NCBI RefSeq assembly: GCF_905475465.1
Contig: NC_062234.1
Coordinates: forward strand, 12,733,001 to 12,797,000
Direction of reading: 5' to 3'
From: Pieris napi
Lineage: Eukaryota; Arthropoda; Insecta; Lepidoptera; Pieridae
DNA: 64,000 nt
Of the stretch, positions 1-11,180 are shown one piece after another; the stretch's first letter is position 1, and the number at the start of each line of letters is the position of its first letter. Position numbers and translations under genes: made by a program. Below the pieces are notes generated by a model. That model searched no databases, had not been told where the DNA came from, and was given only the letters and a program-made list of their open reading frames with translations.

Positions 1-287
1 CTTTTACTCAGCGAGCCAAAAACGTCGTCACTAATAAAAGTTTTAAGAACCGCGTGATTGCCATAACTGAGGGCACGGCGAATATTTACGAGACAATTTG
101 GCAACAATGGGGCAATGGGGGTATTACATGGATGTGGGTGGGTTACGATCTGCGAACGAGTGCGCCGAATGATTTATACTTTTCTGTGTAAATGGCTGGG
201 CTAAATAGAGGAATTTAAGCCGACCGCACACTGCGCAAAGTTTTAAGCCAAAAAATATACAATCCATTTGTATATTGTTTTCACCAG
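1..287. other. Non-coding sequence, nothing recognised
   Basis: The first 287 bases contain no recognisable repeat or gene. A 65-codon open frame on the minus strand (124-321) runs into the MITE that starts at 288, so it is not a credible gene. The stretch is somewhat richer in GC around 60-170 than the sequence that follows. Confidence 0.5.
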
Positions 288-412
288 CCTTGCGATTCTG
301 TAACTCACTTTTCGAACTCACACAGCGGTGTTCGCCGCGGCTGGGAGGAGGGAGCTTGTAGTTTATTGTTTATCAGAATGCCAAATCGTAAAATGACTGC
401 TTCACGACTGAA
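288..412 (-). repeat. Truncated copy of foldback MITE (family also at 39744-39915)
   Basis: The sequence begins with TGCGATTCTGTAACTCACTT and continues through the same order of motifs as the complete copy at 39744-39915 read on its minus strand, including the internal GAATGCCAAATC and CTGCTTCACGACTGA. The second terminal arm is missing after about 410, so this copy can no longer fold back completely. Its centre (CGCGGCTGGGAGGAGGGAGC) has diverged and is GC-rich. Confidence 0.75.
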
Positions 413-482
413 TATACTTAAACGAATATAATTAAATAAATTTGGATTTTCTACCGAATAGTGTAATAGAATAACATTAATC

Positions 483-687
483 CTAGTGAAACCGACAAAC
501 GTTGTCCTGTTCTACATACAAAAAAAATCGAATAATGTACCTAAATCATTCTCGACTCCACAAAAAATTCATCAAAATTCATCCAACCGTTTAGGAGTTA
601 ATTTCGTAATTACAGTACGTAATTACAGTGTTCGTACACATGCACAGAAGATTTATATATATACCAGCTGTTTATTTGATGTATAGA
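483..687 (-). mobile_element. Helitron-like non-autonomous element, degraded
   Basis: The left end reads CTAG (483-486), the usual Helitron 3' terminus when the element lies on the minus strand. The right side carries CATCAAAATTCATCCAACCG followed by TTTAGGAG, an AGAAGATTTATATATATA tract and TATAGA (rc TCTATA), matching the 5' end of lepidopteran Helitrons as I know them. A duplicated GTACGTAATTACAGT block lies at about 614-630. The 66-codon frame inside it is a chance ORF. The exact right boundary (672 or 687) is unclear. Confidence 0.5.
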
Positions 688-691
688 TAAA

Positions 692-866
692 TAACATAGA
701 TACCAACTGCAGCGCCATCTGCCGGGCTGAGTTTTCTAAACCATCCAGGGCGCCACCCAAACGCATACAAAAAAAATTAATTCAAATCGGTCCAGCCATT
801 TAAGAGGAGTTTAGTGACATACACACGTACAGTAAAATTATACTCGTATATATAAGAACTATATTA
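692..866 (-). mobile_element. Helitron-like fragment
   Basis: The sequence GCAGCGCCATCTGCCGGGCT on the left and AAATCGGTCCAGCCATTTAA with CATACACACGTACA on the right are motifs shared with the element just upstream and with 46750-46815. It abuts the preceding element and may be a second, separately inserted copy. It has no coding capacity. The family is assigned by terminal motifs only. Confidence 0.45.
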
Positions 867-934
867 TTGTCGTGGCAACGTAAATTGTCAAATCGTAGAG
901 ATAATAAAATAGTCTTTATGTAAATTCGTTGGTA

Positions 935-1005
935 ATTTTTTTTGATGTTTTTAGTGTACATTGTGTTACATATATGAATAAATGATTTTTGACTTTGACT
1001 TTGTC
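935..1005 (+). repeat. LINE 3' terminal tail (TGACTTTGAC type)
   Basis: The stretch AGTGTACATTGTGTTACATA followed by TGAATAAATGATTTTTGACTT and repeated GACTTTG is the same 3' terminus found at 30840-30899 and, inverted, at 47732-47790. The short tandem GACTTT tail replaces a poly(A). Only the last 70 bases survive, which is typical of 5' truncation. Confidence 0.7.
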
Positions 1006-2361
1006 TATTGATTTAAATAATTGACACTAATAAAACAATAGTATGTTGCCTTAAAAGAAATACACGTAAATATATTATGTTGTGTCATAAAGTTTCGATC
1101 AATGTCCGTGCGTAAATCGTATTAAATGGAATTGCTTGAGCTTGCTTATTATTTATTCGTAAATCCTCTGCGTAGTACGTAAACCACCTAATCTTAAACA
1201 ATATTTTCACAATGTTTACTAGTTTCGGTTTAATAACGTGTTGAAATGGTCTATTTTCAATGTTTATTTGCACTTTGTAAACATGTTGAATTCAATGAAG
1301 AACTAAAGGAGCCTAATTTACTTACCAAAAAAGATACGCTTTGCGTTGAATTATATCTTCTAAGTTCACGTGACGTTCTTTAGATTTGTTATGTGTAGCC
1401 CTAGTTATACTAAATACCAGTAGTTCCATGGTGACCAAATTATGCATACTTGGTGTAATAAAGTGATACACTTTAGTATAAGTTAGGTACTTAGAATTTA
1501 GATATAATCGAGACTTGTAAGAAACCAAACGTGCGCAGCAAACACCGCTTTGTAATTAAATTATAAGTTTATTTTAATTAAAATAGTTTATAGAGCTTTG
1601 ATTCTTTGATAGTTTATAGAGAATTGATTCACAAATACTAGTAATCATTGACCGGATATCAAAAGTGTTATGTTTATATTTATTATTTTGATATATAATC
1701 TGTAGACAGGCTCCCCTCATTATTTAAGGGGATCGTTTCTAGTAGGTTTTGCTCCCAAGCGCATTAAAGTAATTAATTTTTTCGACATAATTTGGTGTAT
1801 AGAATTTGAACATTCATTCTTTGAATCAAACGACGAATGGCTGCGTTCGATTGCAATTTAAAACGTATATTATGTATTATGTCGCGTTTGATGAGTATGA
1901 GTATACAATGAAAAGGAACCTACCATGGATTCGTCTTTTGTTTTAAATTCTCTCCTAGTTACACGATGTTTCCTTTCACATGAACAAATGCTTAACGGAA
2001 AAATCTTCACTGGTACACAGCTGGTGTTCGGAAATACAGCCTTCGTGTTGAGAATTGCACACATAACGGCAGTATTACTATTCAGATAGTTATGAATAAC
2101 CTACATAAATAAAAGGCGCCTCTAGGTACAACAACTTGGCCTCAGATTTCTATATTAATGAAGCAAGTCTACCTTCTATGATTGACACAATCTATCAATT
2201 TTTAGGGCTACCTTAGATGTCACGATATTTTCCTTTACCGTACGAGTGACGCACATAGCCCTCGTACAAGACCTTTGGTACCCGTGATTCGAACGCACGA
2301 CCTCAGGGTTTAGACAATATGTCTCAATCATTTGATTTATAAATACCTTTAGTAGTTCTAA
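1006..2361. other. AT-rich non-coding stretch
   Basis: No repeat or gene is recognised. Open frames do not exceed 68 codons and show no domain. A short inverted repeat, CCCCT...AGGGG around 1694-1710, is the only structured spot seen. Confidence 0.5.
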
Positions 2362-2432
2362 TTTGACAAAGTCAAACTCAAATCATTTATTGCAACTAGG
2401 CCAATTAAAAAGGCATTTTTGAAAGTCCAAAT
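2362..2432 (-). repeat. LINE 3' tail, inverted
   Basis: TTGACAAAGTCAAACTCAAA followed by TCATTTATTGCAA is the reverse complement of an AAATGA...GACTTTGTC tail, related to the tail at 935-1005 but with a different upstream sequence (GCAACTAGGCCAATT). No ORF remains. Confidence 0.55.
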
Positions 2433-3228
2433 TACAAGTATATTAAAAAAAGAATTGATAATAGATATGTGAAGACCAAAATATAAACTACTTCACTAAT
2501 ATTATACATAATTGAAATATGATTTGTCCATATGTCTGTACCTTCTCAAGATAATAGTGAAATCAACGTTATATTGTTTTCATACATTGTATATTGTTGT
2601 ATATTTTATATAGAAGTCTACATATTATTGTGTTGTTTTATAATAATATTTGTAACTTACCGATATAATAATCATATGAGAGATAAATATTATAAGTAAT
2701 ATTTAAGGTTTTTTCATAATTTTATTAAAAATAAATGGTTTACGAGACCGTATTATTTACAAAGCATAATGATACATTTCTTTTATGGGTTTTATAACTG
2801 AAGTATAATTTCAATAAAATAGATTAAAAATAACAATAACACAAGTTTATATTTTTTTTTCATCAAACGCACAAAGAGCGCGATTTTAATATACATAAGA
2901 ATTTTCTGCACAATTATAAACTTACTATTCTAAATAAAATAATAATAAACATTTATCTTATAAAGTGCGCATTATCTAGCCAAGTCTAGTCATAAACGCT
3001 TCAACTCACTCTTGTATTGTTCTCTAAAACCTGTTAAAACGTTTGTTGAGAACTGTGAAAATATTAACATTACTTAATGTAATGAGAAAATCAAAGAGAA
3101 TGCTTAATTCAATATTTGCAAGTGAAATTCGCGCTGATTAAATGTATGTAATTCCATTATACCTTGCATGATTTTATGTTTAAATTGTGTTCTATACCTA
3201 TTTACCATTTGCATATTTGCTATTTCCT
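2433..3228. other. AT-rich non-coding stretch
   Basis: Very AT-rich sequence with many TATA and AATAAA-like words. Nothing codes and no named repeat is recognised. Confidence 0.5.
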
Positions 3229-3492
3229 ATTGGCCTAGTGGCTTCAGCGTGCGATTCTCACCCCTGAGGTCGTAAGTTCGATCACCCGCTGTTAACCAAT
3301 GGACTTTCTGAATGGCGCATGTAACATTCACTCGAACGGTGAAGGAAAACATCGTGAGGAAAGCGGCATATGACGGCGTGAGTCAGACACAGGAGGCTGA
3401 TCACCTACTTGCCTATTAGATTAAATGATCAGAATGAACTCTGAGGCCCAGAGCTAAAAAGGTTGTAGCGCCAGAGATTTATTTATTTGATT
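3229..3492 (+). mobile_element. tRNA-derived SINE, near full length
   Basis: The 5' part is tRNA-like: TGGCCTAGTGGCTTCAGCGT for the A-box region and GTCGTAAGTTCGATCAC for the B box (canonical GTTCGA). Then come the family body (CGAACGGTGAAGGAAAACAT; GATCACCTACTTGCCTATTA) and the 3' signature GGTTGTAGCGCCAGAG with a TTTATTTATTT tail. This is the most complete copy of the family in the window. Such SINEs are made by RNA polymerase III and mobilised by LINE machinery. It has point changes (AAGTTCGATCACCC in place of the usual AGGTTCGATCCCC), so it is not recent. Confidence 0.88.
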
Positions 3493-3529
3493 TTTTTATA
3501 AATTGAGATGTAAGCTATCCTATCTTTTA

Positions 3530-3634
3530 AGATCAAACTGCACATGGTGTGCAAATTTGATTGAAATCGGTTAAGTAGTGCAGGAGTCCATAGCAGACAA
3601 ACAACGTGACGCGTAATTTATATATATTAAGATA
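3530..3634 (-). mobile_element. Helitron 5' terminal fragment
   Basis: On the minus strand this begins with TCTTAATATATATAAATTAC and runs through CGTCACGTTGTTTGTCTGCT and ATGGACTCCTGCACTACTTA. I recognise this as the 5' end of a common lepidopteran Helitron group. The internal and 3' parts are absent, and the fragment follows the SINE by about 40 bases. Confidence 0.6.
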
Positions 3635-4689
3635 TACCTATTAACTGGAGGTATACACAATTCTGTACCCTTAAAAGTTTATACAAATTATCTTCATGCT
3701 TAAATAAAAATTCTTAGCTCCTCGGATGTGTTCTTGATGTCTTAAGTATAAAGAAATAACTTTTCAACTTGATAAATTTGGCCAAAAAAAATATATTTTA
3801 CCTTCTTTGTTCACTGACTCTTTAGATATTAGATAAACGAATAACAATTGAACTTGACAAATTTTCCCGTCCCAAATTAAATAAACAAAACGTAAATATA
3901 CAGTAATAAAAGAACACATAAGTAGTGCTTATGCGAATCAGAAACCAAGGGTGGTTTTTTTAAATTACGGATGTGCAAAAATTCTCCTATGTTCGCAATA
4001 AATACTTGTTCTTGCATAGCGAGGAAATTGTGTCTGTGAAGTTAGCAGAGCAAAACCACAACAGTGGAGATCTAATAGCATACACATTAGTTCTAGAGTT
4101 TCTGATAGTTTTTGAACGAGTTCTAGCTATTTTAGTCCAGTATTTTTTTCAAGCGTAATATAACAGGAGTTCTTCTGGATATCGATAAATAGCGTCTCAA
4201 TAAAACAAAGCATGCAAATGAAATAGCTCCCTATAGTTTTCATGAAAAAAAAAAGAATTGTGAGAAAAAACAAACTAATTAACATTTTTTAATTTAAAAA
4301 TTTAGTAGTAGTAAATCTATGAATAAAAAAAAACTCCACGGTTTCTATTAGATTTCTAAAAACTATTCACTAAGATTTCTAGGAGCTATATAACTATTGT
4401 TTGTGCTCTGCTGGTAAGTGCTTTGATAACTTCACAGACCCGACGAAGTCAGCTTGTTTTTGAGCCAAACATGCGTTCTTTATAGTAACGTAAAATCTCA
4501 CCATCAACTTGCTATGAACTGAAAATTATTATAATATTACACAGGTTTACAGCGATTCAATGTAGCCATCGTCATAGTTATTGATGCGCTACAACTCATC
4601 TTCAGCCCGTCCTATTTCGTACTTTTTGCTTTCTGATCGTGATTCTTGGAGGTCCTGCTCATATTGTACGAGTCTTGGAACTCAAACTT
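3635..4689. other. AT-rich non-coding stretch
   Basis: Nothing is recognised. The longest open frame, 61 codons at 3973-4158, has no signature. There are several poly(A) runs at 4240-4335. Confidence 0.45.
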
Positions 4690-5215
4690 AAAATAACTTT
4701 ATCTTATGAACGTCAGAAAAGAAGTTAAATTAATTCTAAATGTACATTTACTAACGGTTCGCAAGTCAAGGGCGTAGAGCGGGCAAGAAGAACTGGCAAT
4801 ACACTCTCCGCCACTCTTTTTAATCGCTAAGTTTTGAGTCATACAAATTGTTTGAACTGGAGCAAATCAATCCCATGGATTAAGATCATTAAAATATTCG
4901 TCAAATTTATAAAAAACTTTATTGATTAATTTACGTTTAACGAGAGCTTTGAATTTATTTAGTGATAATTATCTAATTTCGCTTGGGAGTTTATTGTAAA
5001 AACGAATACAATTTCCAAATACGCAGTGGTTTACGTTCTGGAGCCTGGTTGGTTGAATTAGTACTACTTCAACCATTCCGGCAATATGTCCAACCCATTG
5101 TGGCTTCTCAAGCTGCGTGGTTTTCACGATATCTCGATTACCATATAGGTCACTATCCCCAAAAATTAATCGCAGAATTTCATTTTTCACAGACTGGATT
5201 AAAAACACGAGACTT
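4690..5215 (-). pseudogene. LINE ORF2 C-terminal remnant plus 3' UTR
   Basis: On the minus strand 5208-4868 reads a LINE reverse-transcriptase C-terminal tail: FGNCIRFYNKLPSEIR, an in-frame stop at about 4969, then LSLNKFKALVKRKLIN and FDEYFNDLNPWD with a natural stop at 4868-4870. The YNKLPSEIR...FK..VKRKLI...W pattern is typical of Jockey- or CR1-like insect LINEs. The following 3' UTR contains GAGTGGCGGAGAGTGTATTG and CCAGTTCTTCTTGCCCGCTC, the same UTR seen at 5641-5858, 30558-30899 and 47732-47970. The in-frame stop and missing N-terminal domains show that it is dead. Confidence 0.7.
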
Positions 5216-5640
5216 ACATTTCAGAACTCATAAAAAAGTAGAGTAAAAGCAAATCCCCTAACAGCGAGTATCCGTACTTAAAAGTCGAAAACAATTCAGT
5301 CACGAAGTTATTCACAGCTAATATTGGATTTCACAAAGACACGTTCACAGATACACGTCAGCCATACAAAGTGTTCAAAAACCCTTTGGAATTTTCACGG
5401 GTGAAAATCAATACGCAATACTGACGAAAGGTATTGACTTCAGCTGTCGCGTGAAACTTGCGAATTTCTAATATTGAACATAGCTTTTTAACCCACTTCA
5501 AAAAAGAGGTCGTCATCAACTATTTTACGTAAGTCCGTATATATTGTTCGCGTTCCGTTAAAATGGATATTTGGATGATTTATTACAGTTATACGACAGT
5601 TCAATACCTAGTTTCATTGGTCTAATACGAGAAAGTAAGT
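5216..5640. other. Non-coding stretch with a possible repeat fragment
   Basis: Mostly unremarkable. CCCACTTCAAAAAAGAGGTC around 5492-5511 resembles a lepidopteran repeat end I have seen near Helitrons, but it is too short to assign. Confidence 0.35.
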
Positions 5641-5858
5641 GCGTGCTCGTATTTCGCCATGCCCACTGCTGATAGAGGACAAATCTTTGTTATTAATTTT
5701 TATTATTATTAATTAACTATTAATTACTTAAGATGTCATGTGGAATATGGTGATAGGGTTGCAGCTACTTACAAACATTGTCTAAAACAAAAACTTGGCG
5801 ATCGAAAAGAGTGCGAAGAGTTTATTGCCAGTTCTTTTAGTCCGTTCTACGCCCTTGG
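5641..5858 (+). repeat. LINE 3' UTR fragment fused to SINE
   Basis: It aligns by eye with 30558-30780: GCCCACTGCTGATAGAGGAC, AAATCTTTG, TTACTTAAGATGTCATGTGG, then AAAACTTGGCGATCGAAAAG and GTTCTACGCCCTTGG. Just after that point it stops and the SINE 3' half begins, so the LINE's own tail is missing. Confidence 0.7.
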
Positions 5859-5966
5859 CACTGAAAGCTGATAATCTACTTGCCTATTAGATTTCAAAAT
5901 GATCATAAAACAGATTCAGAAATCTGAGGCCAAGACCTAAAGAGGTTGTAGCGCCACTGGTAAACC
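5859..5966 (+). mobile_element. SINE 3' half only, joined to LINE UTR
   Basis: CACTGAAAGCTGATAATCTA, then TACTTGCCTATTAGATT and GAGGTTGTAGCGCCACTGG, match the last ~100 bases of the SINE at 3229-3492. The tRNA-like head with A and B boxes is missing and the left neighbour is LINE 3' UTR, so this is a chimeric junction and not a plain truncation next to unique DNA. Confidence 0.75.
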
Positions 5967-6249
5967 ATGTCCATGATGATATATCATATCACATTCTGTT
6001 GAATAATGACGAAGATACATTAATTTATATTAAAATGCTTAAATTTTCGTCATCGTTCGTCACTTAAAAAGTGCGTTTGACATGTATTTTCCCTTTAATT
6101 AAAATACAGCGTTTAAAAAGTATTCATTGAACAATTTCTGAAAAAAAATCAACAATTTCACACGCCGTTATCCGAACTACGTAGTTAGAATTGACTGAAT
6201 AATTATCTTCATTAAGTTTTCAATAAATCTATAAATTATTCTGTTACGT
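5967..6249. other. AT-rich spacer
   Basis: No gene or named repeat is seen between the LINE/SINE chimera and the LINE remnant to the right. Confidence 0.5.
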
Positions 6250-6800
6250 ATATTTTTTTTTATAGAACAGAAGGCAAACGGGCAGGAGGCTCACCTGATG
6301 TTAACGCCGCCCATGGACACTCTCAATGCCATAGGGCTCGCGAGTTGCCGACCTTTTCAGAATTGGTACGCTCTTTTCTTGAAGGACACTAGTCGAATTG
6401 GTTCGGAAATACTTCAGTAGGCAGCTGGTTCCACAAAGTGGTAGTGCGCGGCAAAAACTGCCTTGAAAAACGCTCAATTGTGGAACGGCGGTCGTCGAGG
6501 TGATACGGGTGGAATTTCGTATTCTGCCTCGACGTCCGATGATGAAACTCAGCTGCAGGTATTAATCCGAACAACTCCTCTGAACACTCTCCATGTTAAA
6601 TGCGGTCGTAGATGCAGAGTGACCCCATATCTCTACGCAACGCCAAAGGATCAAGCCGCTCGGAGAGGGATTGCTCGTCGACGATTCGAACCGCTCTTCG
6701 TTGAATACGGTCAAGTAGATGGATCTGGTACTGGGGAGCCCCCGCCCAGAGGTGAGAACAGTACTCCACGAGGGGCCGAATTTGCGCTTTAGATTAGGTT
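6250..6800 (-). pseudogene. LINE ORF2 C-terminal remnant with 3' tail (Jockey/CR1-like)
   Basis: The minus strand from about 6790 to 6390 reads one almost unbroken LINE ORF2 C terminus: EYCSHLWAGAPQYQ, LDRIQRRAVRIV, LDPLALRRDMGSLCIYDRI, one in-frame stop, HGECSEELFGLIPAAEFHHR, then STIERFSRQFLPRTTTLWNQ and LPTEVFPNQFD. A frame break follows at the D-to-C junction, after which the well-known tail GGCAAC...CTCACCTG...GTTTGCC...TTCTATAAAAAA (read on minus) runs to 6250. The N-terminal endonuclease and the RT core are absent. Shorter copies of the same family occur at eleven other places in the window. The long plus-strand frame at 6463-6792 is its shadow. Confidence 0.85.
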
Positions 6801-7744
6801 AGATACTTTGGTGAAAAGTTGAATTTTATATGTGGTGCCTTAAGTTTCCTCTTGTTATGTTTCACTCATCATTTAAATCGTATGCCGCGTCGGTATCGTA
6901 TCATATAAATCCCAACAGGTGTGTTGAATGTTATTTTAGAATTGAAATAGTTCTGAATACAATCTAGCTATGTCTGAAAAAGAGCATTTGAATAGTAAAA
7001 AATTCATTGAAATTATGTTGTGATACCTCAAAATTCACTGTATATTTCTAAACAAAAAATCGGTTTGGGTACTACTTGCTTTAATTAAAGGGTACAATTT
7101 CGCACGCGAAATAAACTCGACAGTCTTGTGATGTTCTTTAGTTGGAGACTTGTTGGTTCTTGGTGCAGTCATTGGAACAGCAACATTCTCTTCCCACACC
7201 ACACTTTGAATGCTCTATATTTTGTCTGTTACATAAGTAAACATTTTTTATATTCATTAAAAACTTTGTGCCATCATAAAAGCTGCAAAAACTTCTCCAG
7301 ATGAATTATAACTCATTCTAATTTAAATTAAGCGTATAAATAACAGCAACAAAGCCGCAAACGTGCAAAATTATAACTTAATTAAAGTTTATTTCAAGAA
7401 ACAATATAGAACTCCACAACTTCACGGCAACTTATTAAGCGTTTTGTAAAAAATCACCGACCCAAGAGTTTACAGTTGAATGAGAATTTTTTGAATCGCC
7501 CCGTGATTCGCTTTTGTCCGCATCCTAGGTTATTCATATCGGCTCGAAATTGGCCTTTTTTCCTTTGTAGATGGAGGCTCGATAAAAAATCTACAGTTTG
7601 AAATCTAGTTATAGAAAACGATGTGTGCTTTTCGGCGTGTTAAAAAAAACAAGTGAACGATTGTTTTTTATCTTTTTATCTAAAACTGGCATGCATCGCG
7701 TTTTCACCATCGTCGTATCGTGATATTGTCCTAGTATTGTTGTT
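6801..7744. other. Non-coding stretch, nothing recognised
   Basis: Ordinary AT-rich DNA. GATTCGCTTTTGTCCGCATC at about 7506 begins a somewhat GC-richer patch that does not code. Confidence 0.45.
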
Positions 7745-7850
7745 TGGTAGAGGTACTTAACCAGGTACAAGGTATACCCTTGTATATTAATCTGCTGTAG
7801 TAAATCCCGAAATCTCCGCTTGGGCTCCCCTACTATAGGCTTCCTTAATA
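7745..7850 (+). repeat. Solo terminal segment of the 14-kb iteron element
   Basis: AGGTACTTAACCAGGTACAA, TATTAATCTGC and TAGTAAATCCCGAAATCTCC then TTGGGCTCCCCTAC match 15395-15485, the right end of the 13888-15485 element, at most positions. The rest of the element is absent. The 96-codon frame on the minus strand (7609-7899) is partly built from this repeat and is not a gene. Confidence 0.65.
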
Positions 7851-9454
7851 AATGGTGTGTCAAACATAATTGTAACTGTAGTTCGATGACTCTTAACAAA
7901 CAAAGTCTTAAGCTATACTAGTAACTAACATTTCCAATCAACAAAACTCTCGACCCTAATCATGCCATATACTAGTGTAAGAGGTACGAATCCAAATATA
8001 AACAATTACGATACTTGTAAAATGAACATGATTTTTAAAGATGGTTGGAATATCATATGAAAAACAATGGCGGGATTCGCTTGATTATTATCTGACAAAC
8101 CGAACGATACGGCGTTGCTTGACTGATATTAGACAAAAGACCTAAGCAATTACAAATTAATTTAAATTAAGTCCACTGTATTCCTTCCACATTTTGTTAA
8201 TAACAACCGTATACATGTTAAGACAGATTAATGGACGTCAATAACCACGGCCAGCGTCTGCTTTTCTAACATAAACGCTTCAAGGTTTCAAAAGACATAA
8301 AGCTCACTGTTAACACAAGTCTTAACAGCGCGTGGCCCATTTTCTGTATATTCACATAGATTTGTATTAAAGAGTAGCTCAAATTTAGTACAATTGAGTG
8401 GTACAATCTGTACTCCACGTAGTTATTAAATGTCGGAGTTACAACCAGTAAATACCAAGATCAGACAGGAGTATAACTTAGAAAACCTACCTTTCAGTCA
8501 TGGAGTCCAGATTGTACCTCTGCTGTCTTGTTAAAAGATGCTGTAAGCTGAAATGGTGGTGATGAATAATGATGCTTAATTAAATAATGTCTCCAGTGTC
8601 TTGAAAACTGAAAGATGCTTTTTGAACTTAAAGCTCCTTATTAAAGTAGCCTGAAAATGTTGTAGCGAATTATCTTATTTTCATTTATTTTGAATCCAAT
8701 TACAGATACTGAGAAACTTTTTCATCCATTCAATAGAACTTAATACTAAAAAACAATGTTTTTATGTTAAAAAGCTTCCATATTCTTCGTCTCTCAAAAC
8801 GTGTATTTTATTAAAAATATTTTCCCATTTTAATTCAGTAAAAAGTTTTTTAACTAGACCATTTTGAGCCATATACAAGCTTTTTCCTTTTTTGAAAATC
8901 GAAATTTGAAACGAAAAAAATGGCTGGATTTTCGAACGAAGAAATATTTGTTTCTTTTGAAAACTTATCGCCTACTAGCTTAAAAACTAATGACACATAA
9001 TTATGTGCAATATGTCTGCCATACGAAGAAATAAAAGACGATCAAAATGGTTTAGCCTTGCCTTAATATGATCTGGGTATTTTCACGTGTCAACAACGTG
9101 CTTTCAATGAGACTACCCGCTGGCACTAAAAAACGCAAAAAAGAATTATCATAGATCATTTTATTTACTTAGCTTTACATCTGAGAAATAAAGATGAAAA
9201 GCTTAATTTCAAAATGTCACCGTTAAATCGTAAGCAAACTGTTCACGTGCGTCGAGGCACGTACATCGATAATTTCTATTGTTTGCACGTGGGTGGCTGA
9301 ATAAATAATACCATCTTTTGCTCAGAAATCCCTGGGAAAGTGATATGAACGTTTAAAAACGTGTTAATACAATGATTTTTAACTACTACCAAATAAGGAA
9401 ATTTAATATGTATAAAGGTAGTAAAATGTAGTAATTTTGGACATACCTAATTTA
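7851..9454. other. Non-coding stretch, nothing recognised
   Basis: About 1.6 kb of AT-rich DNA without frames of note. An inverted pair of CACGTGC-type words around 9243-9290 is the only structure noticed. Confidence 0.45.
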
Positions 9455-9893
9455 CTAATTAGTCCCCGCGAACTTCGTTTCTCCCTAATGTGATTTTGCG
9501 TACCTTTTTAGTACATACCAACAAGGAACATTTTACTATGCTACCCCAGAGACTGTTTAGATTTCTGGAATAAAAACTTTTTAGGTTTTTTTTGTGAATT
9601 ATTCTCTATATAAACCGCAGAGTTCAAGTCATAATTAAGAAATAAAAATAAGGGTTAATCGTAAAGGGGTAAAAATTAAGGGTTGTATGTATTTTTATAT
9701 GCCGTATCATAAAAAAAAATAAAAACAATTTTTTTTTATGGTGAACACCTCTTATCACTTAGGTGTTTGAAATATAGAAAGTTGCCGATTCTCAGATTTA
9801 CTGAATATGCATTAAAAAAAATTAATAAGAATCAGTCGAGCTGTTTCGAGTATGGGAACGAACATTGAGACACGAAAATTTGATATATATAGA
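9455..9893 (-). mobile_element. Non-autonomous Helitron
   Basis: Read on minus it starts TCTCTATATATATCAAATTT, continues with GTTCGTTCCCATACTCGAAA and the 'GACTGATTCT' motif, has the body words GGTTAATCGTAAAGGGGTAA (plus strand) and GTACATACCAACAAGGAACA, and ends near GAAGTTCGCGGGGACTAATT, where the usual CTAG has become AATTAG. It belongs to the same subfamily as 34784-35219 and 60180-60644. It lacks Rep/Helicase coding sequence. Confidence 0.7.
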
Positions 9894-10535
9894 GATAATA
9901 ATAATAAATGCCATCGTCGTGTGTAGATTTTACTACTAATTAGGTAAGCAAGGATTTTTTAGTGGATTAAATATAATTACAAATAATATTTAATAACAAA
10001 TTTGACTATTTAATGGCAGAAATTAGGAGCATTCCTATTATTAAGAGGCCTAGAATTTTATATTACATATAAGTACAATGTACATATGTCTAGCCTGTCT
10101 CCCAAGGGGTATATGAGACTTGACACATAGTTGCCAAGGTTAATTGGGCACGATATATACATATTGGAGTAAATATTTGTACTTAACTTCTGTATGAGCG
10201 AAATAACCGATCATAACAAATTGGTCCGAGCGCATTCATAAATTGACACACCCCTTCAATTCTTTCAAAGTAATTGCCCCATTTTTTATTGCATTGTAAA
10301 TAAGGACGCTTTGATTCACATAATGTTGGAGGTGATAAAATGTAATTTTCAATTTACAACACAAAAAATGTGTCGGGTTTTACGATCCTTATAATTTTTC
10401 AATTTTCCTCGTTTTCATTTATGTTTTATGTAGAAAACCGAAAGGTTTTTTTATTAGGATTTTTTTCCTTTGGTGCAAAGATGATTGTAAGTTTTATGCC
10501 AGAAACGCATTCTCATACCTTCTGACCGTAACTTT
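9894..10535. other. AT-rich spacer
   Basis: No gene. CTGTCTCCCAAGGGGTATAT near 10097 is GC-richer but unassigned. Confidence 0.45.
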
Positions 10536-10665
10536 TTTATACAAACAAACAGACAGCTGGCTCACCTAATGTTAAGTGACACTGCCTATGGACACTCACA
10601 CTGCCAAAGGGTTTGCAAGTGCGTTGCCGGACTTTTAGGAATTGGTACGCTCATATTCTGAACTT
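10536..10665 (-). repeat. LINE tail fragment (family of 6250-6800)
   Basis: CTGGCTCACCTAATGTTAAG, ATGGACACTCACACTGCCAA and GTGCGTTGCCGGACTTTTAG with GAATTGGTACGCTC are the diverged 3' tail, ending in a T-run on its left (poly(A) on minus). Confidence 0.75.
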
Positions 10666-10915
10666 GGACTTGAAAAAACTTTCTAAAAAGCAGCAAAAAA
10701 ATCCAGAAACAGTCTGTTGTTGTTATTTTTACACCGTAATAAAAACGAACAATCTTCACAACTTATCAGACCAAAGGACGAACAATAATAATTATCGTAA
10801 GAAACGTCGTTTGCTTATATTATATAATAGACGACCCCGTGAACTTCGTATCACCTACATACATATATGTAATGTACTATTTTAATATAATTCTTTGCAA
10901 CAGTACTATAATTTT
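10666..10915. other. Spacer with a short Helitron scrap
   Basis: AGACGACCCCGTGAACTTCG at 10828-10847 resembles the Helitron 3' region (GACCCCGCGAACTTCG). The remainder is unassigned, and the 90-codon frame across it (10613-10885) is built on LINE tail and is not a gene. Confidence 0.4.
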
Positions 10916-10924
10916 CAATTTATT

Positions 10925-11180
10925 GGCCAAGATCGGTTAGTGAAGGCTTTCCGAGCCGGCCTAATGGTCGGAGACCAGTTCGATGGTGAAGGACCTGCTA
11001 GAGCTAAAAGCCAGCAATTGGCGGGAGGTAGCAAAGGACACTGAGCACTGGAATATTCTCCTTTCTGAGGCCAATACACGTTTTGGGGCGGAGTGAGCGA
11101 GTATCATTTCTATGTAACAAATTGTAACCAATTGATTCAACGTAATTTTGTGAATAAAATAATATTTCTACCAAATTACA
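10925..11180 (+). pseudogene. RTE-like LINE ORF2 terminal fragment
   Basis: From 10986 the plus strand reads VKDLLELKASNWREVAKDTE followed by HWNILLSEANTRFGAE and a stop at 11094-11096. A conserved W...A.D...W pattern close to a stop is the usual C-terminal end of RTE-type and related LINE endonuclease-reverse transcriptases. The 3' UTR then gives TGTAACAAATTGTAACCAAT. Upstream sequence (GAGCCGGCCTAATGGTCGGA) is out of frame, so the copy is truncated and broken. Confidence 0.55.

Noticed and set aside
6463..6792. 109-codon plus-strand open frame
   Set aside because: It is the antisense of the LINE ORF2 remnant at 6250-6800, whose minus-strand reading gives conserved LINE motifs.
7609..7899. 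96-codon minus-strand open frame
   Set aside because: The middle of the frame is repeat sequence (7745-7850) that also occurs at 15395-15485; no domain is visible.
10613..10885. 90-codon plus-strand frame
   Set aside because: Its first third is antisense LINE tail and the remainder is lysine/asparagine-rich AT-derived sequence.
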